Source of the DNA: Aphis gossypii
Taxonomy: Eukaryota > Arthropoda > Insecta > Hemiptera > Aphididae
Direction of reading: 5' to 3'
NCBI RefSeq assembly: GCF_020184175.1
Contig: NC_065533.1
Coordinates: 54,846,351-54,910,350 of the forward strand
DNA length: 64,000 nt
The notes below the pieces were generated by a model. The model was not told the origin of the DNA, ran no database searches, and was given only the letters and a program-made list of their open reading frames with translations. Made by a program: the position numbers and the translations under genes. Shown in pieces: positions 49,901 to 61,876 of the stretch; within the stretch, counting starts at the first letter, position 1, and every line of letters begins with the position of its first letter.

Positions 49901-52760
49901 CAGCTGTAATTGTAGTTGAAAGTATATATTAAAATATATATTTAAGCTGCGCAGTTAGCTTAATAATGTGAAGAAGATCTAACGTAAATTATGTAAATTA
50001 TCATGATATTTATTTATTCTAACTTTGAATTTAAGCAATATTTGTATGCCTTTCTCTCTCTCTCTACATATATATATATTACTTTGAATTAAAAATGTGC
50101 ATTAAAGGAGCCCCTTTTTTGCATATAATTATGAATATATTATATATACCGTTTATTACTAAAACGGAATCTGACGATCTGCCGCGGCTTCGTGTTTCAG
50201 CGTGTGAAGTCGGGCGTTGGGGCCTTGGATGTGCAAACTCTTGTGACAAGTCTTGTCCGAACTGCGACCACCGGACCGGATGCTGCAAGACAGCCGCCAC
50301 TGGATCGTCGAATTTCTGTGGCGGCGGCGGAAGCATCGGTAACGCCGGTCGGCAAACAGCGGCTGCTTCCGGTGTCCGCAACGGCACAGCGCGCAAAATC
50401 GACGATGCAGCCGTGGTGTCGGCGGTGGCCGACAGCTTGGCACGTTTCCGAAAACTGAGCACTACCATACGACTGCAGACGACCACGTGGGAACCAGAGG
50501 GGAACGAGGCCAACGAAACGACGAGGACGACGGAGGTGACGAGCACGAGGAAACCGGCGACGACGCAAAACAGATCCGCTGCGGTCGATACGGCGTGGAC
50601 ACCGCTGGAGGCGACGGCGCTCAAGTACGACGAGCTGGTGACGAGGCTCATATGGATATTCGCCATGACTTTGGTGGCCATCGCCATGGTGTTTGTCATA
50701 ATGTTCGTCGTGTTCTTCAAGTGCTACGGGACGACCGCGTCCAAACCGCAAACGGACGATCGCCCCGCCCGAAACCCGTGGCCGGAACAGAGCACCGGCA
50801 AAGTTCGCGGTACACAATGTGATTTTTTATCAAAAACCTGTAAAAAATTATCAATAGGTGGTAATAATGGACATAGTCCAATTATTTTCTCTTCACAACT
50901 AACCCCCAACCCATTCGAGTTATCGAGGTTCCACTGTTTTATATTATACATTAATAATATAACAAATGTAATGTTTTTGGCAAAAATTAAAATAAATCTA
51001 CTGTACCTAATACTAATAATAAAATTAATTACTATAATAGCAATAGCAAAAACAAGTAGAGTGAATTTAAAGGCAAACACCATCATCGGTAGCACTTCCC
51101 TCTCGCCTAGAACACCATCAGTTAGATCAGTAGTTCTCAACTTTTTTTTTGATTCATGGTTAAAGCTTTGACCACTTTAAAATATGTAGTATACTATTCA
51201 AATGTCAACGAAACTTCCTAGGATATAAATGCAAAAATATCTAAAAACATCTTACTCGTTAAAGATAATATGCTGCAGCCCCTCCCCTTGTGACTGCTGT
51301 GCATTTTTCATATTATATTCTAAGTCGAGCTTTAAATTATTTTTCGTTTTCATTAATCACTTCGCTGTTTAATAACGCTCGCTGCTACAGTATCATTTTA
51401 CCTCTTCTAGGAATTATTTTTTTGTTATCTCCGTCGTGTACCACTATATACATTATTACTTGATAGTATTTAATTTATTTATTATATAATACCATGTCTA
51501 GTTTTTCTTTTGATCGTGTCAACTTTAGTCGTTCACTCCATTATTATTGATTATACTTTAAAAGTTGAAACATATTCATTTTCTTCTAAGCTATCGTTTC
51601 CCTTTATCGTTACCTCATTAAACATCTTCTGTATCTTTAATAACCATATCCTCTTTGTTCGATTTTCTTCTACGTTACACAACGTTTGTAAATTATTATT
51701 ATGTTTATTAATGTATATAATCCTTTAAGACGTCGATTTTCAAACATTTTAATTTATATATTTTACAGAGACATGTATCACAACACAAAACCTATGTAAT
51801 GTGCCACCTGTTAGATATACGAAAACTCCTACACTATACACATGTAAGTAATAATTATTTAATAATATAATAATATATTATTTCTACCTAATACGGATTT
51901 ACAACATAAAATTTTCAATTTTATAAAAATTTTCAATCAAGTTATCAATACACCTTGGTAAGCGCCTTCTTAGTCATAAATTTCTATGTTGTTAGTCTGC
52001 CTTCGTTTGATAAATCGTTGATACCGCGGGTAACTATTTTGTTGATACTATAGTAACATCATCAGTATCTACAATAATTATTTCTTCATACTTAAATATG
52101 TTATTAGAGGTTCCCGTTTTTAGTTGTCGCAACCGCTGGTCCATTGAAATCTATCTAAAATAATTCTATAAAACATTATCAATTTACATACCTATCAAAA
52201 ATTAAATTAATGATTTTATTTATTTATAAAATATTATTTTTTTTAATAATTTTAGCTACCAATGTTGATTTACCAACTCATCCAGAAATATTTTGTCCAG
52301 TTTTTTCAGCTCCTCATTACACAGGTAATAAAATTTAAATTATAAATTAACAAATAGCAACAAATCGGTGCTGACCCACCATATCATATGTCAAGTGCCG
52401 CTACTAAAAAGAAAAATTTTAAAAAATCGAAAGAAAACTAAATTTTTTTTAATACTTTGTTTTAAAGTCCTAAACATTTTTAACAATAAGGTATATGTTA
52501 TACAATTGAAAACATAATAGTACGTATTTCTAACCACTATTAATTGTTAATTAATAATAATGTTTAATTACAAACCATTGTACCTATAGGTGATTTTTAA
52601 TAAAATAATATTTATTTTAAATAATTTTTATCTTGGACTTTTTTTTACCGTTAACCATAATCTAGGTACTTATAATTCATAATAATTTAACTATATTTTT
52701 TTTGTAGGTGGTTCGTCACTATATGATTCTCCACAACCATTGTATGAAATTTTATACTGA
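46970..52760 (+). CDS. Single-pass receptor with EMI/Nimrod/EGF-like modules, complete, six exons
   Basis: Exons 46,970-47,086, 47,590-47,758, 50,201-50,809, 51,769-51,843, 52,256-52,324 and 52,708-52,760; GT..AG junctions and phases agree, giving 363 residues. An in-frame TAG 15 nt upstream supports the start. Residues 1-28 or so look like a signal peptide. Residues 30-95 contain CDFTERWTVPKMRKVKRCC, like the end of an EMI domain, followed by a Nimrod/EGF-type module ending CKCKSGYTGHLC. Residues 97-125 form a second Cys-rich module (CANSCDKSCPNC). A Ser/Thr-rich stalk leads to a membrane helix at about 245-268 and a 95-residue cytoplasmic tail with several Tyr, ending in YDSPQPLYEILY. The layout recalls Draper/Nimrod phagocytic receptors in miniature; ligand and orthology are not shown. 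Exon 3 is GC-rich, the others AT-rich. Confidence 0.8.
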
Positions 52761-52852
52761 TCAATAAGTTTATAAATACATACCAATGATTTATAATTAA
52801 TTTCTAAGAATAATGTATAAGTATAAGTAATTATAGTCTTTTATAATAGTGC

Positions 52853-52858
52853 AATAAA
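52853..52858 (+). terminator. Poly(A) signal of the receptor gene
   Basis: AATAAA lies 93 nt after the TGA at 52,758-52,760, in sequence without competing exons. Probable 3' end signal. Confidence 0.6.
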
Positions 52859-53039
52859 ACATAAAACCTTTAAAATATTGCATTTAATGATTTGTTAGTT
52901 TATATCAATTATTAACCACCGCGAAAACAATATTGCTGTTAATCATTGCTAAAATTACAAAAATAAACCTATCTGAATACTATATTATCGCTAGCGTAAA
53001 ATCACGTCGCTGTTACTTTGTCACCACACACACCTACAC

Positions 53040-54640
53040 AAAAATTTAACTTATTTTTTTATAATTATTGTAAGCTAAACTTATGAAAAATCCTGTATTA
53101 AATTTTCAACTCTTAGCTACTTATGCATTTGAAAATTAAATCATTTAAAGAAAATGCCAATCTAAATAACTGGTGAAATTTTCAAGTATCTACGACTTAT
53201 AATAACAAATATTTAAAATCGTTTCAGGATAAATCGTTATCGTTACGGGAGTTTGTAATTTGCACCAAATTAAAGATATGTAATTTGCACCACCCTCAGT
53301 TAGTCGAAAATAGAATTTGTAATTTGCACCAAAATGATTATTTGTTCGATTATCGAGTATTCGATTTTGAAATTTTTGATTATTCCCCAGTATCTTCGTA
53401 AACGTCGAGACTAGATGGACACGAATGACAATAATAATTTTTATCGAGATTTTTCGCCTTATCTGGTAATTACATATAATTCTTTTCATATTCATAATAA
53501 TATGACTTCAATTTTACACATATATTTTTTTTAATTGACCAACTTTTTTATATCCGAAATTATACGATTTTATAATATAAACTTATTATAACAATTATAT
53601 GTGCATAACCTTAGCTATTTTATAAATAAAACTAAGCTAAATTTATACTAGGATATAAAAACTATAACAGCCCAGACTTTGCCCCATCGGACTATCACTT
53701 GTTTACCAACCTAAAGAAGCAGGGAGGGAAAAGGCTGAATTCAGACGAAGAAGTGAAGACTGTAGCAATGGAGTACTTGGACGGAGGGTTCTATGTCTCT
53801 ATGACGCTGGCGTACAAACGCTTCCAGATCGACTACAAAAATGTCTCAATATAAACATATCGTTACGATATTTCGTAAAAATTTTAAATTCAAACGCACT
53901 TAAAATTTTTCCTATAATGATGCTTCGAGTTTTCTCTATAGATACTTGAAGGAAAATTTATGGAAAACTTAGTGTTGAATTTTAATCTTTAGTTATTAAC
54001 ACAAAAAATTTTATGATTTTTCAATTTCAAAATTACTTACAAATTTTCGCGTTTACGACAGATATCGTACAATTTTGAACTATAGAACTATAACGCTTAT
54101 TAAAAAAAAATTGTGACTAACGATTTTTAATTTTTTTAGCTACAATAAGAACAACTCATAAGGAACCTGTATTAAACTTTCAAGTTTTTTTGGTACCTAA
54201 AATTTTTTTATCGACACAAAATTTCTGTGGTAAATAAATAACTCAAAAAAAGTCAAAATATTTTCAAAATTTAGCCATGTATTAATAACAGTAACATAAA
54301 CATATGGTGAAAATGTTAAGTATTTACAGTGATTATTTTTTGAGTTACAACCATATAAAAAAATCGATTTGATCAAAAACTAGTTTTACATAAAAATTCT
54401 TGTTTTTCCGTCACTTTTTTTTGTTATTCTCGATTTTTTTGTAAACTGTTGGAAAATATTTACTTTTGACTTCTATAATTCACCTAGGATATTCACTTTG
54501 CCATCGGACACTACCTCCAAAGTTTGAAATTGAAGCAATACTTTGACTAATTATGATGTACACAGACACACAAAAAAAACACACATCATTGAAATATCAA
54601 TGCATTCATCATCACTTCGTTCAGAATCTAAAAATTCAAT
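53040..54640 (-). repeat. Dispersed repeat family, copy 2, with internal insertion
   Basis: Minus-strand counterpart of 45,315-45,910: the edge with TTCTGAACGAAGTGATG lies near 54,630 and the TTTGGAGGTAGTGTCCGATG block near 54,510. The far part, TTAAATTTTCAACTCTTAGC, lies at about 53,098-53,118. The middle is interrupted by a mariner relic and other sequence. Limits are approximate. Confidence 0.55.
53663..53854 (+). pseudogene. Mariner transposase C-terminal relic
   Basis: An open block of about 63 codons ends in TAA at 53,852-53,854 and begins YNSPDFAPSDYHLFTNLKK, the conserved 'SPDLAPSDYHLF' catalytic region of mariner/Tc1-type transposases (last acidic residue of the D,D34D triad). It continues with GGKRLNSDEEV and an altered end. 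N-terminal and central domains are absent. It sits within the dispersed repeat at 53-54.6 kb and is GC-richer than its surroundings. Confidence 0.8.
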
Positions 54641-56592
54641 AGCTAGTAAATCTACAAGTAGGTACATTCATTACCAATGTGAATAATAATTAACATCAAG
54701 AATATAAAAGGAAAGAATATTCGAGTTATGAGTAGAATAATTTTTAACAAACATCATTTGCGGGCGGACCATGGACACACTTGTGTGCGGAAATTGGAAA
54801 CGATCCATTTTTATTTAACGTCCATATTTGCACAGAAAAAATAAAAATGATTTCATATATTATCATCAGAAAAATTCCGTTGCTTAAAAATCTCAGCAAC
54901 ATTAATTTAAAACATACATCATATCATTGCATAATACATTATTGCCGATTTCAATTTCACTTAATAAATATTATATCGTCAATCCTCAACATCATACTAT
55001 CGCACCAAAGCTGTACAAAATACAAATTGAAAAAATGTGTATTAAAATCAATATAAAAATTAAAAAAATAACACAGTTGATAATGAAACAAATGTGATGT
55101 AAATATGTTGAATGATTTAAACTTCTCTATTAACAGAAATTATTTATTAAATTTATTATAAAAATATTATAGGCGTAAAAAATCTATATACCTAATGAGT
55201 TTATATTATTTATATGATTAAATGTGATTTCAATGTAAAAACTTTTTAATTAGTTATAAATACAAATTGTGTGTTTATTTTATATAATTTTGATAAAAAA
55301 TGATATTTAAATTAAATAGTTATTTTATAACCAAAGTCTTTTTTTTTTTTTTTTCTTCATTGCGAACATCAGGTAAATTATATCTATATGTTCAAGAGTG
55401 GTAGTCCTTGCACTATGTGTCTTGCCTTTTTTGTTTTATTAAAAAAAAACCTTATAAAATTGCTTCCTTTCATTTAAAAAATGTTATCCGTCAAATGTCA
55501 ATATGAGTTATAAAATGCTCGTAAAACACTCATTGACTACAGCAGAGGCTATGCATACTGTAAATAAATACGACACCCACGCTACTAAAATAGAAATTGC
55601 TTACGAGCTTTACGCCACGCCAGGGGCAAATCGATATTATTTAAGTACACGTGTGTCGTACAACCTTTAATATCATAATATGCAAATGCAACTGTCTTGG
55701 TCACATAGGCATGATACCGACCGAGCTTGACAACACGAAAGGTATATACCCGGGCCCCGAAAACAGCGCAAAAGCAAGTGGTTATAGTCTCTAAACTGCT
55801 GACAGACAACAAAAACCGCAATTGTAAATAGTAATTATAGGCAAAATATCATATATGGACTACACTCTTGAAAAAATTTTGGGTATATTTAACAAGAAGT
55901 AAAAATATGAAATGAATAACACTTCATATCATTAATAATAAAATGATATGTTTACACAATTATAAATATAACACACCAAATTTCAAAACCATTATAATTT
56001 AATCATACAAATTTATATAAATTATTGGATTAATTAGAAATTTAAATATTAAAATTTTAAAATTCAAACAAAAATGATTTGAATTTCAAAAAGCTCTAAA
56101 TTTCTATTTTTTTTTTACATATTATTTTTTTATGAGACAACTGGAACTCACTGAGAAAAGCTCTTGGAGATATTATAATAAAAATTTAACCAACCTTAAA
56201 GTCAACACTATATATATTAAAATATTTTAAACTACTTTTACTTATTTTGTAAATAATTTAATGTAATAATAATTACGCAAAGATATGATGTCTAGTAGTA
56301 AACAGTTGTGAGTAGAGCTAGGATTTATATGCAACAGTATTTTTTTTTTTTGTGACTTCTGATAATTGCTTTTTTGTCAGTAATGTCCACGAACCACCTC
56401 ACGATGATGTAAACGTTGGTTTTATTATTTTGTATATTTCTGCATATAGCATAATATTATACAAAATGTTGAATGCCAAAGAAAATGCTGTCAATACAAT
56501 ACGACGTATTTAAAGTTCGGATTTATTCCATCGCCTTCCAGCATTCCGCTCCTAATGTGTTAACTTTGTAACAAAGTGTTCTCTAATTAGAA
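54641..56592. other. Mostly AT-rich noncoding sequence
   Basis: Open frames of 91 codons (54,781-55,056, plus) and 78 codons (55,585-55,821, minus) show no recognisable domain. The second lies in a GC-richer patch at about 55,570-55,830 and is the only one that might merit a search. Nothing else was recognised. Confidence 0.35.
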
Positions 56593-56600
56593 AATGAAAC

Positions 56601-56755
56601 CAGGACCGGCTCAAGTGTTTAAACACACCTAGACAAACTTGAGTTTTGCTGCCCCTTACATACTACATCATACATTTTTTTTTATCTATAATACAAAAAT
56701 ATGAAATGCCGCCCTAGGCGTGGGCCTTAGTCGCCTACCCCTTGAGCCAGGCTTG
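56601..56755. mobile_element. hAT-type MITE with perfect 8-bp target duplication
   Basis: A 155-bp element with terminal inverted repeats CAGGACCGGCTCAAG (left) and, on the other strand, CAAGCCTGGCTCAAG (right; 12 of 15 match). It is flanked by the identical 8-mer AATGAAAC at 56,593-56,600 and 56,756-56,763. It has no coding capacity and differs in sequence from the 27.6-kb MITE, so it is a separate family. Confidence 0.85.
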
Positions 56756-56763
56756 AATGAAAC

Positions 56764-57870
56764 CATCTCGTTTACAGGAGCATTTACAAAAAGAAAAAGT
56801 TCTTCTAGACAAACAGAACAATAATTGTTAAATTTTAATGATATTGTTTGTTATGTTAACAAATATCGAACCTATTGTCAAAAAACTCGCTATAAACCAA
56901 CTAGTTCAACCATCTCAAAGAATTTAATATTTTATACAACAATACAAAATTATGTCTACAAAAGCAAATAAGCCTAGCAATATTTTTTTAAATAAACTAA
57001 AAAATGTATTAATTTATAATTATTATATAATATAATTTTCATATTAGTAATAATATTATGGTTTTCTTTCAAACGTTTAATTGTACAATTTTTTTTTTTT
57101 TTTTGTTTAAATCATTTCAATTTTTTTTACACTTTCCAAATAATCGAATCCCTTCCTACCTCTCTCCCGTTCCCTTAATTATAAAATTCTCATATAGGAG
57201 AGAGGGGCGTTAAAAAATTGAATAACACTTAAGGGGTAACTTTAAAAAGGTTGAGAAATACTGTCGTAGACGATTCGAGGCCCATGGGACATAGAAAACT
57301 ATCATATTATAGAAGATTGTGTGAAAAGTCCTTGAAGCATTATTTGGCGTATAGTCGTTGTCAACCCAGAAAAATGTTTAATACATCACCGGACGTTAGT
57401 TTATGTTGGTCAATCCAATTATCTTGACGATTGACGGATCCTAACTAACAGTGGTGTGTTGTACGAATGTGTACAGCGTGTCCAAATGCCACTGGCCTTT
57501 TCCCCTTGCAGGTCTACTATTATTATTTTATTACACATTTAAAACAAAAAAAATAATAATAATAATTAATAAATTAAACTTTAAACTGTCTTAAGTTACA
57601 ACGTTTTGAAAATTTTTTTTTAATAAAAGAATAATTGAAAACTGAAAACAATTTCAAAGATAATAGATTTTTTATTTTTTTTTTTTTAACTGTACACATT
57701 GCAAATAATGACCCTGCAGCTCAACAACATAGCTTAGGAATATATGAAACCGACGGGTGCATTTCGGCGCTACTGAAAATGTAATAATATTATGATCTAT
57801 TGACTTTTGTTAGAAATTTGTCAAATTTTGCGAAGCGAGTTACGAACTTACGAGTAGGTACTTACCACTA
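56764..57870. other. Noncoding stretch with a possible hAT terminus
   Basis: Near 57,232-57,253 the minus strand reads CAGTATTTCTCAACC followed by TTTTTAAAG, a typical hAT-type end, but its partner terminus and target duplication were not found. No gene seen. Poly-T tracts lie near 57,090 and 57,671. Confidence 0.35.
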
Positions 57871-57874
57871 AAAC

Positions 57875-60200
57875 TCTGTCGGGGTCCGTGCTCTATTGGG
57901 GCAGTGCTCTCTATTACTCGTGTCGCGTACCAGCCTTACGACCGGCGCCCGCGCTATATATTCTCGTGAGCCGCGGTCATGTCGTCGGGAAAATCGATCG
58001 GAACGGCGGCCAGGCGGTCATCATCCCGGACGTCGGAACACCGCCGTAGTCAGCAGTATTAAAATATTATGGTAACCTACCTCTATACCCACGATCCCGT
58101 ATAACATATTTTTTTTTATTTTAATACAATATCGTCAGTACTCGGTAATAAAGTCGTACACGACAGTGACAATAATAATATTTTGTATATACCCGTTTAC
58201 TCGACCCTGGTGCATCGACTCGCCGACCGACAGAGGAGTATCGCACACGCTTCATTTACCAAGTATTTTAATATTATTATCGTAGGTACTTCTGTAGGCA
58301 ATAGTAGGTACCAATAGTTCTAACCGAGCGAATAAATATTTCATAAAATCGTACAATTCGGTAGGTAGGTACTCGTGACGAGGCAACCATAATATATAAT
58401 AATATAGTCCATAGTATAGGTATTATAATAATAAATTGAGGTTTTATATTGTTATTCGCCGCGAGTGCCTGTATTATAGATATAGGTAACTAACTAGTGA
58501 TCGGAGGGGCGTACTACACCTATACATCTACTGTATAATAATATAAAATGTCATATCCGCCTGTTTAATGCAATAAAATAATATTTAACTGCAAATGATG
58601 ATATAGACATAATAATATAGCCGCGGTGTACGTATGGGTATTCGGTGACCTAGCTCGGGGCAGGATAATTTAATATAAATAATATAGTCACGTGCGGCTT
58701 TCATCTTAATACAATATTTATACATTATACGCGGATATCATTATTGTCACTGTCGTCCGTTTAATAATAATATAATGTTACCACGGTCTACAGTGTACGA
58801 ACACGCGGGCGAGCAATAACGTGCAGGACAGACGGAACGAAGTCATAGAAAAAAGTGTTCACATTCGAATATTATATAATATATCACTGCGACTTTACCT
58901 ACACTCACACACACACACACACATATATAGCAGTCATGTGGCGGTAAGTAAAATAATATTTATAAATGTTTTTTGTCCCCCCCCACGCCAAGTTAAATCG
59001 GACGTGAGTATCGTAATATCGCGCACAGATTTGTATGATTTTTTGTTAAAATAACCGTCCGACACAGATTTCCATATAGGTACTATATTATATTATTGTG
59101 ACGTGTACTTTGCACTAGGTGTAGCAATTGATATATAATATTATAATAAAGTAACAACTAACAGAAGTATACTTTGGCCGTCGAATGTCGATCGACGGAA
59201 GCACCAGCAGCTGTCCGATTAATTTTTATTATTATTATTATTGATAATTATTACCGTAATATTGTAACGATAGGTAATAATAATATGTTATTCGTCGGTC
59301 ACGAGGTCGCGTTTCGATCATTACCAGCAGCTATCATGTAGTAGCCACAATTATAATATATATATACATAATATTATAGTAAAAAAATTGATTCGAACGA
59401 ACAATGCGTCGACAATAACATATAATATTATTATAGTACCTAATAATAATTTAATTGTTAACGACAACGTTGTTATACCGTTTCACTGGACCTCGACGGC
59501 AATAAGCTTAATATACATATTATTATTTATTATTATAAGTAAGTGATTATTATATAACATAATATTATAAATTCGTACTATGACATTATTGCTCTGATAA
59601 CAATACGTCGTACCGTACCTATACATACGTATTGTAAGCTATTCCTCGGCTAGCAATGACGACGTCGTACAATGCTCGTACACGATGTAAATCGTAATAA
59701 TAATAATAAATATTATTATCCGTCCATTCCGCTCCTGCGCGTGCGCGCTGCGTTCCCGTGTAATTGATAGTGTGCAGAGTACGTTTGTTTGAAAATCATT
59801 ATCACCCAGTCGATCCGTGATACCAGTCGCGCGAGCTTTATTTTGATTTTTTTTTTTTTTCAATAATAATATTGTTATTTACCGTTTCGCACTGTTTTCC
59901 GTTGTCGTTCACTGCCGAAGACTAATTTTCATCATCATCATCATCATCATCGTAATATTATCGCGACTTGGCCGATTCAAACACAGTCGTCTCCAATTCG
60001 TCATTGGTTTATCCGCCACACTTTTATGCGGACATCGGTGTACCCTCGTAGAACTTCCACTTTCGTTTTCGAACACTTCCACACCATGTATATTGTTTCC
60101 AGTTACTGACATAATATATCATAATATTATATAAGGTATATAGATATATATTGTTGCTCAGTAGCCGCTATAATACATCACTCTCACACACCGTACAAGT
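57875..60200 (+). promoter_or_regulatory. CpG-rich region, candidate promoter and 5' exon area for the acyl-CoA synthetase gene
   Basis: CpG-rich at about 57,880-58,045, with further patches near 58,790-58,860 and 59,730-60,060. Since the first visible coding exon at 61,876 begins right after an acceptor (TTTCAG), at least one 5' UTR exon must lie upstream; donor-like sites occur at 58,943 (GGCG|GTAAGT) and 60,198 (CAA|GTGAGT). Microsatellites include (AC)n at 58,904-58,922 and (ATC)n at 59,929-59,951. Which site is used is unknown. A 25-codon frame starting at 57,979 is too short to call. Confidence 0.35.
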
Positions 60201-61875
60201 GAGTACAACAAACGTATACACATTATCTGGTATTGCGACCTCTTAAATACATTATAAACGATAAACGTCGCTAATTATCGACTCTTTTGTCATTGAACAT
60301 TAATCCTCGTACCCTGTGCCAATAGTAATTCCTGTTTTCACTTTGTGCGCTTTGTTTCATTTCAGTTGTTGGTTTATTATTGTTCACTGACATCGAAATG
60401 TTTGTCTACCAAGTCTATGCATCTCATCTATTTCATCCTGATTTTGTCAATAACTTATCATTTCTCTTATTTATAAATTTTCCATATGATAATTATTTTA
60501 CTGGCGAGGAAGGGTTATAATTTAGTATCTTAATCCTTTTTCAAACACCTGAAAAAAATATCACCAAGCATGATAGTTGTGTTGTTGTCGTTGTTGTCAC
60601 TGTGATATTCATGTTTCATATACTTAGAAAATTATGTTGAATCAAATATTTCTTATAACCTAAGTTATCCAATAATTTAGTTTTCAATCATCTTCAACGT
60701 CCACGCATTGCAACATCTACCTATTCACAAAAATATTGGTACCTATAATAGGTATTGTGTTATTTATATTTAATTTAAATAATTATTTCTATTACTCAAT
60801 AATATTCAATATTGGTTTCATATTATTCATGACTATCATAAATATTAAAAATGAAAGGTTCATGTTTGAATTCTCTAGTGTAAAATGTTTTAATTGGAAA
60901 GAATTATCGCTCTAAAAAAATATTTCTTGCAAAGTTCATATAATAAATTGAATTATGATAATAGTTATTTTTTAAGATAATTTAGCAATTAGTATTGTTA
61001 TGTAAATACATGCTAAATATTTAATAGTTAAGTATTTCTGTACTTTGTAAAGTACAACTACCTACTCTTGTTTATCAAGTTAATACTTTTCCTTGGTATA
61101 GTTCTAATATTGATGAAATAAAAACTATTTTTCACAGTTCAAAATCTCTTCTTTATAGTGTCACAATTAGGTTGCTTAATTTGGACTACAGTCCAAGTGG
61201 TCCTTGCTTACATGAAACGGTTTTTACTATGTTGTATGTTAGCTACAGAGAGGGAATGTATGCGGATGAAGCAACCTCTTAAGTAGAAAATGTACACAAT
61301 ATTTTTTTATTTTGTCAAAGTGTTTTAATAACTCATTTAATGTAAATAAATACCTACATACTTAGATTTTATTGCAACGTGCAAGTAGTCCGTGAAAGTA
61401 TTGTTACATTATTTTTTTATACAATGCCCATAATATTAAATTACTTTTTTGAAACTAACATTAAATAGGCAAATAATTTGTTGATATAGCTAATGAATAA
61501 ATATATTATAGTTAAATGTAACTAAAAAAGATAAATATATTATATTAATAAAACATTATACTCATTATCTAAGTCAATATATATTAAAACAAAAATATCT
61601 AGGTATTAAAATAATATAAATTGATTTTTGAAGGTGTTTTATCAAAATAAACCTCTAAAGGTTCATAGTCTAATTATTGTGCTACCGATTTTTTTAGTAT
61701 TATGATAATGATATAAAATTATATATAATATATATATATTAGCTTTTTTTTGTTACGCATTTAGTACATAGTGTACATTCAGCACAAAAATTAATTTAGT
61801 TAAATTATTTTCAAACTGATTTTTTGATTGAATATTAAGTTCTTTCATATAATTTATTGAAATATTATTTTTCAG
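60201..61875. other. Probable 5' intron of the acyl-CoA synthetase gene
   Basis: AT-rich, no exon or element recognised. It ends in an AATATTATTTTTCAG acceptor at 61,875. Confidence 0.4.
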
Positions 61876-61876
61876 T

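Noticed and set aside
50079..50817. Minus-strand open frames of 206-213 codons opposite receptor exon 3
   Set aside because: Mirror frames of a GC-rich coding exon, with no domain or splice structure of their own.
50810..51171. Extension of receptor exon 3 into a longer 358-codon frame
   Set aside because: A donor at 50,809 joins in phase to three further exons with a poly(A) signal; the extension is AT-rich intron ending in a hAT-like terminus at about 51,128.
51128..52132. hAT element bounded by CAGTAGTTCTCAAC at 51,128 and a CAGCGGTTG-type end near 52,132
   Set aside because: It would enclose receptor exon 4, the termini match poorly beyond six bases, and no target duplication was found.
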